This document shows positions 9,520-17,915 of a DNA stretch of 57,833 nt, piece by piece. The stretch's first letter is position 1; each line of letters starts with the position of its first letter. Location of the stretch: positions 1 to 57,833 of the forward strand of contig NZ_JAHKJW010000028.1 of the NCBI RefSeq assembly GCF_019710745.1. Direction: 5' to 3'. The notes beneath the pieces are model-generated. The model made no database searches, was not told the DNA's origin, and saw only the letters and a list, made by a program, of their open reading frames with translations. The DNA comes from Streptomyces beigongshangae (GTDB taxonomy: Bacteria > Actinomycetota > Actinomycetes > Streptomycetales > Streptomycetaceae). The position numbers were made by a program, and so were the translations under genes.

Positions 9520-9860
9520 CCGGGCCTCGCCGAAAGCGCCCAGCGTGCCGTCGGCGCCGACCCGCGACGGCTGCTGCCCCTGGCCACCCAGAGGGTCACC
9601 GCCGAACTGAGCACCGACCGTGCCCGCCAGTGGCTTGCCGGCATTAAGCAGGCAGTCGTCCACCGCGCAGCTCAGCCCGGCGCCGACCCGGACATCTACC
9701 GATAGGCCGCCGACCTCATCACCGAAGTCCAGCACCGAGTCGAAGAAGACGACGCTCTGGAAGACCTCGTAGCACCCCTTCTGCAAGTCGCTGCTGCACC
9801 CGACGACGAAGTCGGCCCGGAGGCCGACCACGAGATGGCCCAGGCACGCTGCTCACCCCC
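9520..9860 (+). pseudogene. Eroded gene remnant, unknown function
   Basis: One frame has a coherent helical protein composition (LPLATQRVTAELSTDRARQW; VVHRAAQPGADPDIYR), hits a TAG at 9703-9705 and continues in the same frame with ADLITEVQHRVEEDDALEDL to about 9845. This looks like a gene with an internal nonsense codon, but the family is not recognised and the start is not clear. It runs into the decayed membrane-protein gene next to it. Confidence 0.3.
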
Positions 9861-10285
9861 GATGACCGCTTCGTCCTGGTCAAGCCGCAAGCACGCTGGT
9901 CCATCAGGACCGTTGTGACCGCACTCGCCCTGTGCCATCTGGTCCTGGTCACCGGCGTCACGTCCTACGTGCCGCTGACCACCGACCTCAAGGACGACGG
10001 CTGGGTGCTGTCGTTCTTCGTGCCACTCAACGTGTTCATGCACCTGGCCGTCGCCAGTGTCTTCGGCGGCCGGTAACTCGGCCGGGTGCCGCTGACCTGG
10101 GTCGCGTCGCTCTTCGCTATCGGCTTGACCACCCTCACCGCGCTCATGGCCGACCTCCCGCTGCCCCTCCCAGGCCGCCCTGGGCGCTGTGGATCACCGT
10201 GTTCTCCGCCGGCCTGTGCACCCTCACCTTCGCCTGGTGCCTCTGGTTCGGCCAACGGCAACCGCGCGACGAACCCGCGCCATAG
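9834..10285 (+). pseudogene. Decayed four-TM membrane protein gene
   Basis: The frame from about 9846 reads LLTPDDRFVLVKPQARW then a hydrophobic helix (TVVTALALCHLVLVTGVTSY) and a second (WVLSFFVPLNVFMHLAVASV), stops at TAA 10074-10076, and continues in the same frame with a third helix (LTWVASLFAIGLTTLTALMA). A shift near 10175 moves the fourth helix (ALWITVFSAGLCTLTFAWCL) to another frame ending at 10285. One nonsense codon plus at least one frameshift make it non-functional. Family not recognised. Confidence 0.5.
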
Positions 10286-10477
10286 CGCCCGAGCCGGTTG
10301 ACCGCCCGCACCGCCACGACGCAGAAGCAATTGATCCGTTGTGGGGCTGGAGCCCAGGACTGCAGACCGGCTGCCGTGCGGGTGCCCGGCGCCGGGGCGT
10401 TATCCACAGGCCGGCGGGAGGCCGGCCGCAGGCCCGTACGGTATGGGTTTCGCTGATCACGAGCACGGGGGTGCGTT

Positions 10478-10708
10478 GTGCCGTACGAGGTCGATTTGGC
10501 GGTGCGGGTGGAGGATGCGCTGGATGAACTGCCGCCGGAGGGACGGCAGGAAGTCATGGAGACGGTTGCCGCGGCGCTGGTGCGGCCTCGCGAGTGGCCG
10601 CAGCCCGGCGGCTGGCACGCTGCGCTGGTCTTCGGGCCTCGCTCGTGGGTGTCGTTCACCGCCTTCCTCGGCGGCATCGAGGTGATCGATGTCGGCTGGG
10701 CCGGCTGA
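10478..10708 (+). CDS. Small hypothetical protein, possibly RelE/ParE-like
   Basis: A 76-aa protein with a GTG start at 10478 behind GGGGG. It begins PYEVDLAVRVEDALDELP, continues with a helix (EGRQEVMETVAAALV) and then W/G-rich beta segments (WPQPGGWHAALVFGPRSWV...IEVIDVGWAG). Length and helix-helix-sheet order resemble RelE/ParE-type toxins, but no catalytic residues could be assigned and no antitoxin gene is adjacent, so this is only a suggestion. Confidence 0.45.
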   Translation: MPYEVDLAVRVEDALDELPPEGRQEVMETVAAALVRPREWPQPGGWHAALVFGPRSWVSFTAFLGGIEVIDVGWAG

Positions 10709-10759
10709 CATCGGCGGGCGGCCTGCGGCACCGGGCTGCTGGCCGCCGCCTTGCGCGGA

Positions 10760-12223
10760 TCATCCGCTTTCTGCCTGCTGGGCGGGGGCGGTCCACGCCA
10801 GGCCGCCGAGGTCGAGTCGGTGGCGGGCACGGGTGACGGCGACGTAGGCGAGACGGGCGTCCGCGTCGCTCACCTCAGGGGCCTGGCCGGCCGCAGGCGG
10901 GCCAGCATCGGGGTCCTTCGGCTGCGGAAAGTCGTTGCCGATCCTGACTGTCGGCCATTCGCGGCCTTTGGCCTTGTGGGCGGTGGAGACGGTGACGTCG
11001 GCGTGGGCCTCCTCGGCGAGTTGCGACACGGCGGCGAGGATGGAGTCGGGGCCGTGGGTGTCGACGAGGTCCACGAAGGGCTGCAGGTCGCGGCCGGCCG
11101 GATCGTAGGCGGCGTAGTCCTGCAGGTCGCCCCAGGACGCGAACAGGACGAGTTCGGGGTGGTGAGTGCGGCGGCCTTCCTTCAGATCACGGGCAGCGAA
11201 GGAGAGTTGGGCCAGTTGCTGTCCTCCCCGGGTGAGGGCGACGCGGTGTCCCTCACCGAGCAGGCGCATGACCTCCGTCATTGCACCGATGTTGGTCCGG
11301 CACAGAACGGCGTCGGGGTGGTCGACGCTGCTGACTTCCGCGGGAATGCCGGTGGTTCCCGTCAGGCGGATGGGGGCGTCGGCGAGCGTGAGCCACCGGT
11401 TGGCCTCTTCGGCGATCTGCGGCCCAAAGCGGAACGAGCGGGTGAGGGTCAGCTGTTCAGCGTCGAAGCCGGTCATTACGTCGGTTGCGCCCCGCCAGCC
11501 GTAGATGGCCTGCGCCGAGTCACCGACCATGACGAGCTGGGCGTGTTCCCGCTGGGCGGTGAACACCTGCTCCAGCACCGGGTTGGTGTCCTGGGCCTCA
11601 TCGAGGAAGAGGAAGTCGGCTTCGATCTTCGGGCCGGTCAGCGCCCACATCTTGAGGTAGTGGTCGTGCTCGAAGCGGACGACGCCGTGGTCGGGGCGTT
11701 GCAGGTCTGCCCAGGCTTTGGCCGCGAAGGGGAGCACGAGTTCGGCGAACTGCTGGTGGTCGGCGGGCCGGTCGAGGCCACGCAGGCGCGGCACGTGGTG
11801 GCGCACCAGGGTGGCGTCGGAGGAGTGGCAGAAGCGGGTGACGGTGTGCAGCACGTTGTGGGACAGGGTTCTCTGGCTGATCTCGTGGTCGGCGATCCGC
11901 ACGGGGCGCAGGATGCCGAGGGCCTGGCCGGTCTTCCAGGCCGGCTGGCGGGGGCTGTTGAGCCGGTCGGCGTAGCGGTGGCCCAGTGCGGCGAAGGCGG
12001 TGGCGTGGGCGGTGCGGCACTGCACCGTGGACGGGAAGCGGGCGGCGGCGTCGCGCGCGATGTCCTTGTTGAAGGCCAGGTAGCGGCCGCGGCGTTGAGT
12101 GTCGGCGGCGAGCAGGCACAGCGTGCTGGTTTTCCCGGTTCCGGCGCCGGCCTGCAGCGCAAGGTGCCGGCCGGCGTGGAAGGTGTCCGCCGCGTGGACC
12201 TGCTCGGGGGTGGGAGTGTGCAA
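10760..12223 (-). CDS. UvrD/Rep-type superfamily 1 DNA helicase
   Basis: About 487 aa from TTG 12223, chosen because AAGGAG lies 6 nt upstream; longer readings would overlap the previous gene. Superfamily 1 motifs in order: Walker A QAGAGTGKTS (Lys31), Walker B FLFLDEAQDTNP, motif III VMVGDSAQAIYGWRGA, motif V VSTAHKAKGREW, and motif VI YVAVTRARHRLDL. At ~490 aa it is much shorter than UvrD/PcrA (~720 aa), so accessory subdomains are reduced. It is the last of a leftward set (xre, DUF6083-like, RHH-like, helicase). Role probably in replication, repair or defence of the element that carries it. Confidence 0.85.
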   Translation of the reverse strand: MHTPTPEQVHAADTFHAGRHLALQAGAGTGKTSTLCLLAADTQRRGRYLAFNKDIARDAAARFPSTVQCRTAHATAFAALGHRYADRLNSPRQPAWKTGQALGILRPVRIADHEISQRTLSHNVLHTVTRFCHSSDATLVRHHVPRLRGLDRPADHQQFAELVLPFAAKAWADLQRPDHGVVRFEHDHYLKMWALTGPKIEADFLFLDEAQDTNPVLEQVFTAQREHAQLVMVGDSAQAIYGWRGATDVMTGFDAEQLTLTRSFRFGPQIAEEANRWLTLADAPIRLTGTTGIPAEVSSVDHPDAVLCRTNIGAMTEVMRLLGEGHRVALTRGGQQLAQLSFAARDLKEGRRTHHPELVLFASWGDLQDYAAYDPAGRDLQPFVDLVDTHGPDSILAAVSQLAEEAHADVTVSTAHKAKGREWPTVRIGNDFPQPKDPDAGPPAAGQAPEVSDADARLAYVAVTRARHRLDLGGLAWTAPAQQAESG

Positions 12224-12299
12224 CAAGGGCTCCTTGGGATGGGAACGGTCAGACCGGGGCGCAGCTGGTGCTGCGGCCGTCAAGGCAACGGCGGCGGGT

Positions 12300-12773
12300 T
12301 CAGGCGTGCGGGCGCGCTTGGAGAAGGCGGCCTGCGGCGCAGGCCAGGACTTCCTCCGGGGTGTGATGGGCGAGCAGGCGCCGCAGCTGTGACTCGAGGC
12401 AGTGACGCCGTTCGCGCTGCTTTCGTGCAAGGTCGGCGGCGATCAGCTCGCGCAGGACTTCTCCGGGGAGGCTGCCGCTGGCGGCAGCCTTCTGGCGGAT
12501 CTGCGCGTCGGCGCGGCGGCTGAGGACGACGTTGAGCCGGACGTGGCCGTGGCGGTCGGGGTAGTGCGTGGTGAGCACGTCGATTGGCAGGACCGCGTCC
12601 AGCTGGCGCCGGAGTCGGTGCAGGGCGCGGCCTGGGCTCTTGGCGCTTTGCACCGTCATCAGGCGGCTGCGGTCGGCATTCGCGGCGAACGTCACGCGGT
12701 GGCGGGCCCGGTGAAGCTCCCGGGCGGAGGCGGGCCGGGTCAGGGCGATCTCGACGGCGTACTGATGCGTCAC
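12300..12773 (-). CDS. Hypothetical protein with ribbon-helix-helix-like segment
   Basis: 157 aa from GTG 12773, whose first bases overlap the stop of the upstream DUF6083-like gene (GTGA). The middle reads HVRLNVVLSRRADAQIRQK then GSLPGEVLRELIAADLARK, the strand-helix-helix spacing of RHH DNA-binding proteins; a basic helical tail follows (RERRHCLESQLRRLLAHH). Likely DNA-binding and co-expressed with its neighbours. The precise family is not recognised. Confidence 0.6.
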   Translation of the reverse strand: MTHQYAVEIALTRPASARELHRARHRVTFAANADRSRLMTVQSAKSPGRALHRLRRQLDAVLPIDVLTTHYPDRHGHVRLNVVLSRRADAQIRQKAAASGSLPGEVLRELIAADLARKQRERRHCLESQLRRLLAHHTPEEVLACAAGRLLQARPHA

Positions 12774-13651
12774 GGCCGGGCCTGCCGTGGGGCGTGGCCG
12801 CCGGGGCGGCGTCCACGCGAGGGCAGGCGGGTGCCGATGTGTTCGTGGTGGCGGATCGGGTCGAAGGGCTCCCAGTCGGCTACCGCGAGGTCGCCGGCCA
12901 CGGTGGCGGCGGCATGCTGTTCGCACCGCTGGGCGCGCCAGCGCAGCTGTTCCTGGTACGGCAGCGCGGACAGGCTGTAGACGGCCATGACATCCGACGG
13001 CAGGGCCAGCTGACCGTGGTGCGCGCTCACCGGCACCAGAGTCCACACACCTTGTAGAGCGCCGGGTCCGAGGACCTCGGCGGTGCAGCGGGTACGACGC
13101 AGGGTCTGGGCGACGCACTGGATCTCGTCGACGGGACGGGAGGCAAGGTAACGGACGAACAGCAGCTGCACGACGGGCCGGGCCGGACGGCAGACGGCCT
13201 CGCCCGGCGGCGGGCCGCCGGCCGGTGTGGCATGCGGAGCGAGGACTCCGGCATCGAGCAGACGACGCGTGCGCAGGGCGAGAGAACGGCGCAGCCCGGA
13301 CAACTGCTGCGCGGCCGGCGATGTCGGACGGGCGGGACACAGCAGGGCGTGCGCGAGCCGGCACCAGCCGCTCCCGTCTCCCACAGGATGGGCGATGCCG
13401 CAGCTGACGTGCCAGCGGCAGGACTCCGGCACCCGGGCTGCGGATAGTTCGTGCGGGTGCAACTGCACCAGACGGTCGTCGGCGCGCAGGTACCACTCGA
13501 CCGGATTGCCGCATTCGCGACAGGAGGCGGTCTGGCCGCAGCGCAGCAGGCGGCTGGTGCTGTCGGGGGCGATACGCAGGGACCGCCGCCGAGGCGCGCT
13601 CGCGCGGCTGCCGTCCCAGCGCCGTGCAGAAGGAGAAGATGAGGAGCACAT
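12770..13651 (-). CDS. DUF6083-like zinc-ribbon-containing protein
   Basis: About 293 aa from ATG 13651 (weak ribosome site; start uncertain). The N-terminal third carries a Cys/His pattern CRECGNPVEWY...LHPHELSAARVP...RWHVSCGIAHP...CRLAHALLCP that I recognise as the DUF6083 type common in Streptomyces accessory regions. The rest is helical and basic. Function unknown. The stop overlaps the next start by 4 bp, so the gene is coupled to the RHH-like gene; the 137 bp before it separates it from the xre gene. Confidence 0.6.
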   Translation of the reverse strand: MCSSSSPSARRWDGSRASAPRRRSLRIAPDSTSRLLRCGQTASCRECGNPVEWYLRADDRLVQLHPHELSAARVPESCRWHVSCGIAHPVGDGSGWCRLAHALLCPARPTSPAAQQLSGLRRSLALRTRRLLDAGVLAPHATPAGGPPPGEAVCRPARPVVQLLFVRYLASRPVDEIQCVAQTLRRTRCTAEVLGPGALQGVWTLVPVSAHHGQLALPSDVMAVYSLSALPYQEQLRWRAQRCEQHAAATVAGDLAVADWEPFDPIRHHEHIGTRLPSRGRRPGGHAPRQARP

Positions 13652-13812
13652 GCGGGCGAACCTGCCAGCCGACACGCCGCACCGGCGGCACCTGGCCCGG
13701 AGGATCCCCCGGGCAGAGCAGAACGGGGCGGCAAGAGTGCGAACGACTGCTCAGAGGTTCGAAACAGGGTTGCCGGATCGGGTGAATCGCCACGGGTGCA
13801 GGACGGCCCGGA

Positions 13813-14085
13813 TCAGCTGCCGGAGCTGTAGCCGGCTCCGGGCAGGTCGTGCTCGTGGCAGAGGGTGACAAAGAGCTCGTCGAAGGGTGTGTCCAGGGCA
13901 TGTGCGAGGGCGTGCCACGTCTTAAGGGTGCCGATGGTGCGGCCCTGCTCGATCTCGATCAGGGTGCGCCTGGCCAGGCCGCTGCGGGCGGCGAGCTCGT
14001 CGTAACTCCACCCGCGCTCAGCCCGCAGACGCCCCAGCTCCAGCCGGAGCGCGTCGAGGTCGGGATCGGGAGGCAAGATCGTCAC
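13813..14085 (-). CDS. XRE-family transcriptional regulator
   Basis: A 90-aa single-domain Cro/C1-type HTH protein from GTG 14085. The HTH is LRLELGRLRAERGWSYDELA then SGLARRTLIEIEQGR, followed by the GTLKTWHALAHALDTPFDEL helices. It ends CHEHDLPGAGYSSGS. It lies directly beside three copies of a 17-bp repeat between it and a divergent gene, the classical layout of an autoregulated repressor. Confidence 0.8.
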   Translation of the reverse strand: MTILPPDPDLDALRLELGRLRAERGWSYDELAARSGLARRTLIEIEQGRTIGTLKTWHALAHALDTPFDELFVTLCHEHDLPGAGYSSGS

Positions 14086-14099
14086 TCGACCATCCGACG

Positions 14100-14180
14100 G
14101 TGCAGACCCCTGCCCTGTCAGTGCAGACCTCTGCCCTATTTCTCCCAATGGCTCCCCGGCAGGAGGGCAGGGGTCTGCAC
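14100..14180. promoter_or_regulatory. Three copies of a 17-bp operator-like repeat
   Basis: GTGCAGACCCCTGCCCT at 14100-14116; GTGCAGACCTCTGCCCT at 14121-14137 (start-to-start 21 bp, two helical turns); and an exact inverted copy of the first at 14164-14180. They sit in the divergent intergenic space between the xre gene (start 14085) and the Cys-rich gene (start 14253). Likely binding sites of the XRE protein, controlling both directions. Confidence 0.7.
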
Positions 14181-14252
14181 TACGGTGTCGGCCGCCCCGC
14201 CGTACGGCGCGGTAGGGCCGGCGCCGGATCGGGAAGGGAGGGACACACGCCC

Positions 14253-15263
14253 ATGAGGCTGCGCACCGTGCGTCCTCAGGCGCCGCGGACCTGGACGGTG
14301 GAACTGAGATGCCAGACTGGCGGGCTCGTCCTCGTCTGCCAGCACTGCCCCCAGGACGGTCGCCGGGTCGCCGCGGAGTCCGCGCGCTCGGCGGCCCTCG
14401 CCCACCTCGCCCTGCACGCCCGCAGCGATCTCCGGGCGCCCCACCTGCGGATCTGCCAGTGTCATGAACGCGGCTGCCGCTGGCACCGCCGCCACCGCGG
14501 GTGTACCGGCCCCATCCGCCTGCTCCTGGCCTGCGAGCGCGGTGGCCGCATCTGGCGCCTCGCCGACGCGTGCGGAGCCTGCGCCGCGGCAACCGCCCAG
14601 GCCGCCATCGTGCCCGACACCGTGCTGGCCGTACCGCTCCACCCGCTCCCTGCGCGACCGCGCCGCCCCCGGCGGCCCAGGGGGCCAGGAGAACGCGTCC
14701 GCGTCAGCGAGATCCTCAGCTACCTGGCCGCGGCCCTGCCCGCAGACGCATCCGCCGGGGCACGGCTCCTCGCCCTGCAGTGCGCGCTGCGCATGAACGC
14801 CTACATGCGAGTCGAATTTTCCGCGGGCCTGCTGCGCGGTCTGTGCATCGACGCGGAGGAGGCCTGTCACGAGTTGGAGCGGGCGCGGTGGCTGAGAGCG
14901 GTGAACGGCCCCGGAGCGGCTGGGGTCGCCGCGGAGCTTCGCGATGCCACACTGCTCGCCCAGTCACCGGCCCGCCCCGACCGGCGGCGCGCCGCCGAAT
15001 GGGCAGTGCGCACCGGGTGCCCCGCCCGGATAGGGGAGGCCGAGCCCTGGCTGCGGCTGTCGGGCGTCTATCTCGCGGCGCACAGCGATCCGTCCTCCGG
15101 AGCGGGGCAGCGTGAATGCGACCGGATCATCCGTGACTGCGGCCTGCACGATCAGGGGTTCCACGGTGTGCTGAGCCGCCTGACGGCGAACGGCGTCCTG
15201 GAGGGGTGGCGGATCTGCCCGGACTCGGGGGACGTGCACTGGACGCTTGCGCCGGGGCGCTGA
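14253..15263 (+). CDS. Cys/His-rich hypothetical protein
   Basis: 336 aa from ATG 14253, preceded by GGGAAGGGAGGG; upstream in-frame starts would run through the operator repeats. Residues ~25-110 are Cys/His-rich (LVCQHCPQDGRR; CQCHERGCRWHRRHRGC; ACGAC), suggesting zinc binding. The C-terminal half is helical with a segment that may be a winged helix (FHGVLSRLTANGVLEGW). Family not recognised. Divergent from the xre gene and probably controlled by the 17-bp repeats between them. Confidence 0.6.
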   Translation: MRLRTVRPQAPRTWTVELRCQTGGLVLVCQHCPQDGRRVAAESARSAALAHLALHARSDLRAPHLRICQCHERGCRWHRRHRGCTGPIRLLLACERGGRIWRLADACGACAAATAQAAIVPDTVLAVPLHPLPARPRRPRRPRGPGERVRVSEILSYLAAALPADASAGARLLALQCALRMNAYMRVEFSAGLLRGLCIDAEEACHELERARWLRAVNGPGAAGVAAELRDATLLAQSPARPDRRRAAEWAVRTGCPARIGEAEPWLRLSGVYLAAHSDPSSGAGQRECDRIIRDCGLHDQGFHGVLSRLTANGVLEGWRICPDSGDVHWTLAPGR

Positions 15264-15276
15264 CGAAGGGGCCGCC

Positions 15277-15699
15277 TTACCGGCGGGCGCGGGGCCGCGA
15301 AGGGTCCGGGGCGTGGACTGCCCACGGGGCCGGCACCGTCAATCGTCCCTCGCGGCAGCCTGTGCCAGTCGGGAAAGGCCTTTCCCGTACCTCGCGGATG
15401 TGACGGCTGATCAGCCAGCGCAGGACGGGCCACTGCTCAACCAGCAGTTCACGATCAAGGAACGCGATCAGATCACCCTGCTGGCCCTCGGCGAGCATGG
15501 TCCGGTACAGGCCCATCCGCGATTTGGGCCCGTCCAGGGCGAAGCTCGTACGCCCCGACCAGGCCACGTGCAGGGGAAGTGCCACAATGCCGCAGATGAG
15601 GCCCGCCAGATCCTCGAGCCGCTCGGGCAGGCGGCGGCGGTAACGCGCCCGAAGGATCTCGCCAACGGCCGCTGGATCGACCGGAGTGCCCGTGTCCAT
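15277..15699 (-). CDS. Hypothetical protein, 140 aa
   Basis: Starts at ATG 15699 (MDTGTPVDPAAVGEILRARY). Coherent helical composition with LEDLAGLICGIVALPLHVAW and FLDRELLVEQWPVLRWLISR. Similar small proteins without known function are common in Streptomyces; no domain recognised. Convergent with the Cys-rich gene, ending 13 bp from it. The frame stays open upstream to 16302, but there it runs antisense to a better gene, so the ATG at 15699 is preferred. Confidence 0.5.
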   Translation of the reverse strand: MDTGTPVDPAAVGEILRARYRRRLPERLEDLAGLICGIVALPLHVAWSGRTSFALDGPKSRMGLYRTMLAEGQQGDLIAFLDRELLVEQWPVLRWLISRHIREVRERPFPTGTGCREGRLTVPAPWAVHAPDPSRPRARR

Positions 15700-15990
15700 G
15701 CCGTCAGTATCCGCCGGACCCCACCGCCGCGACGGACCGCCGGCGTGGCAGGCCAAGCCCGATACCCGTCGGCAGGGCAGGCGGCCCCGGCGGCACCGAG
15801 CAGCCGCACCGCCAGGGCTGCGGCGGACTGCAAAGAGGCTGCCACGCGGGCCGCAGGAGAGCGCGGAGGCACGGAAAGTCCGCCGAAGCGGGATGATCAT
15901 GAGCGGGCTGCCGCACGGACGCCTGGCCCCTGCGGACGACCGGGGGGGCGGAGAGATGACATATTCGAACTGACATGCGATGATAATCGA

Positions 15991-16034
15991 GGTTTCAAAA
16001 ACGCCACCTCGAATGAGGTATGGTTTTTGAAACC
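15991..16034 (+). promoter_or_regulatory. Nested palindrome upstream of the ImmA/kinase module
   Basis: A perfect 12-bp inverted repeat, GGTTTCAAAAAC (15991-16002) and GTTTTTGAAACC (16023-16034), encloses a second perfect one, ACCTC-GAAT-GAGGT (16006-16019). It ends 20 bp before the GTG start at 16055. AT-rich against its surroundings. Most likely an operator for the XRE domain of the ImmA/IrrE protein encoded just downstream. Confidence 0.6.
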
Positions 16035-16054
16035 CACGGTTGTCTGGAGGGGCT

Positions 16055-16690
16055 GTGCAGAACCTGGATCCCGAGTGGTGCGTGCAGCGGCTCGCGCAGC
16101 TCGACTTCTCGAACGACCTCTTCCACGGGGCGCTCGACCTGGCGGCGGCTGATGTCCGCAATTGCACCGACTTCGATGCGCCGGCCATGGCCGGGTTCAC
16201 GTTCTGGAGCCGCACCAACCGGTACCTCGCCGAGGCGCTCGACCCCGACGGGTGGGGCCGCACCTCGCGGGACAGCATCCTCCGGATGATCCACCCCAGC
16301 ATGAGTCACGCGGTCACGGCGATCAGCGCCCAAGGAGGCGTCGGCGATCTGAAAGCCAGGGTGAAGTCGAAGAACCCGAAGGGTCCTGCCATGGCCCGCC
16401 TGGTGGAGAGGAACGGCCAGATCGCGTTCCTCAGCCACGACGAGGTGCTGTACGGCCGTGAGCTCGACCAGATCCCGACGTGGTGCCTGCTCTACAAGTG
16501 GGACAAGGGAGTGATCTCCGCCGAGCTGTCGCTGCCGATCAAGATGAACGGGAAGTTCGTTGACGAGTGGCAGGAGCGCATCCCTCTGGTGCTGCCCGAC
16601 CTGGGCGACCCCGGTGCGGACATCGCGCTGCTGGACGATCCGGGCGACGACAGCGGCCCGGAGGTTGTCGTGGAGCTGCTGGGGGGCTGA
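16055..16690 (+). CDS. Hypothetical protein, first gene of ImmA/kinase module
   Basis: 211 aa from GTG 16055, with TCTGGAGGGG just upstream. Begins QNLDPEWCVQRLAQLDFSND. The centre is mixed alpha/beta (SMSHAVTAISAQGGVGDL; ERNGQIAFLSHDEVLY; WCLLYKWDKGVISAELSLP) and the tail is acidic (DIALLDDPGDDSGPEVV). No family recognised. It sits directly upstream of the XRE-ImmA gene and behind the nested palindrome, so it is probably co-regulated and may be that protease's partner or substrate. Confidence 0.65.
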   Translation: MQNLDPEWCVQRLAQLDFSNDLFHGALDLAAADVRNCTDFDAPAMAGFTFWSRTNRYLAEALDPDGWGRTSRDSILRMIHPSMSHAVTAISAQGGVGDLKARVKSKNPKGPAMARLVERNGQIAFLSHDEVLYGRELDQIPTWCLLYKWDKGVISAELSLPIKMNGKFVDEWQERIPLVLPDLGDPGADIALLDDPGDDSGPEVVVELLGG

Positions 16691-16727
16691 CCGAAATGTA
16701 GGAGTGCGGACGTGGGAGCTGAGGAAA

Positions 16728-17819
16728 GTGTTCACCCCTGAACGGCTGGTCCTTGCCCGTAAGAGGCGACGGATGACGTTGGCCGAGCTGGCCCGGCGGT
16801 CGGGGTTCTCGGCGCAGAGCATCACTGCCTTCGAGAACCACCGCAGACCACCGTCGCCGGAGACGCTTTCCTCCCTCGCGGCCGCACTTCACTACCCGGT
16901 CACGTTCTTCGAGGCCCCTCCACCCCCCCAGCTGCAGCTGGACGCCGTCAGCTTCCGGGCACCTTCCAAGATGTCGGCCGCGGAGCGCGACAGCGCGCTG
17001 AGCTCAGGGGCCGTGGCGGTGGCGCTCAACACCTGGCTGGCAGGGCTGTTCAAGCTGCCGAAGCCCAACGTACCGACCTATCCGCACCTCAAGCCGGAGG
17101 CGGCCGCAGAGCAGGTGCGAGCCGCGTGGGGCCTCGGGGAGGCGCCCGTCCCCAATACGGTGCACCTGCTGGAGGCCAACGGCGTGCGCGTGTTCTCTCT
17201 GCCGTCGGACTGCCTGGACATCGACGCCTTCTCAACGATCAACGCGGGCACCCCCTATGTCTTCCTCAACACGCGTAAGACCGGGGAGCGCGGCCGCTTC
17301 GACGCCGCCCACGAGCTCGGGCACCTTGTACTGCACTGCGAGCACCGCATCCCCCACGGACGGGACTCCGAGGGGGAGGCCAACGACTTCGCCTCCGCCT
17401 TCCTCATGCCGCGTGCCGGGATTCTCGCCCAGAGACTCAACAACGCCTCTCTCGACCGGATACTGAGCGCCAAGCGCAAGTGGGGGGTCTCGGCCATGGC
17501 GCTGACCTACCGGCTGCGCAAGCTCGAGCTGCTCTCCGAATGGCGTTACACCCAGACCGTCAAGGAACTCGCGCGGCGGGGATACCGCCGCGACGAGCCG
17601 GGCTCTTCCCTGGTCCGCGAGAGCAGCCAGTTGCTGGCGAAGGTGTTCGAGGCCCTGCGCCAGCCCTTGAGCATGTCTCCGGCAGATGTCGCGGCCGAGT
17701 TGAACATCTATCCTGAGGAACTCAATGAGTACGTCTTCGGCCTGGTACCCATCGGCGTCGACGGAGGTGGCAGGCAGTCCGCGCCCGTGCGGCCCGACCT
17801 GCGGCTGATCAAGGGGTAG
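16728..17819 (+). CDS. XRE regulator fused to ImmA/IrrE-type metallopeptidase
   Basis: About 363 aa from GTG 16728 (FTPERLVLARKRRRMTLAEL is the usual start of this family; GTG 16704 is an alternative). Residues 1-60 form a Cro/C1-type HTH. The peptidase M78-like domain has a zinc site HELGH (His195, Glu196, His199) in DAAHELGHLVLH and a downstream Glu in EGEANDFASAFLMP. Relatives such as ImmA cleave phage repressors and IrrE activates a stress response by cleaving DdrO. Inference: it senses a stress and acts on its own HTH or a partner, probably binding the palindrome at 15991-16034. Confidence 0.87.
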   Translation: MFTPERLVLARKRRRMTLAELARRSGFSAQSITAFENHRRPPSPETLSSLAAALHYPVTFFEAPPPPQLQLDAVSFRAPSKMSAAERDSALSSGAVAVALNTWLAGLFKLPKPNVPTYPHLKPEAAAEQVRAAWGLGEAPVPNTVHLLEANGVRVFSLPSDCLDIDAFSTINAGTPYVFLNTRKTGERGRFDAAHELGHLVLHCEHRIPHGRDSEGEANDFASAFLMPRAGILAQRLNNASLDRILSAKRKWGVSAMALTYRLRKLELLSEWRYTQTVKELARRGYRRDEPGSSLVRESSQLLAKVFEALRQPLSMSPADVAAELNIYPEELNEYVFGLVPIGVDGGGRQSAPVRPDLRLIKG

Positions 17820-17915
17820 CTGGCGCGGCTCACCGCCGCGCACGAAACAACGAACCGCTCTCAACCCGGCCTGCCCGCAGGCGCGTAGGCCGGTCTTCCC
17901 GGAAAGACGTGATGT

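Noticed and set aside
10751..12523. 590-codon plus-strand open frame
   Set aside because: Antisense shadow of the UvrD-type helicase, which has complete motifs on the minus strand.
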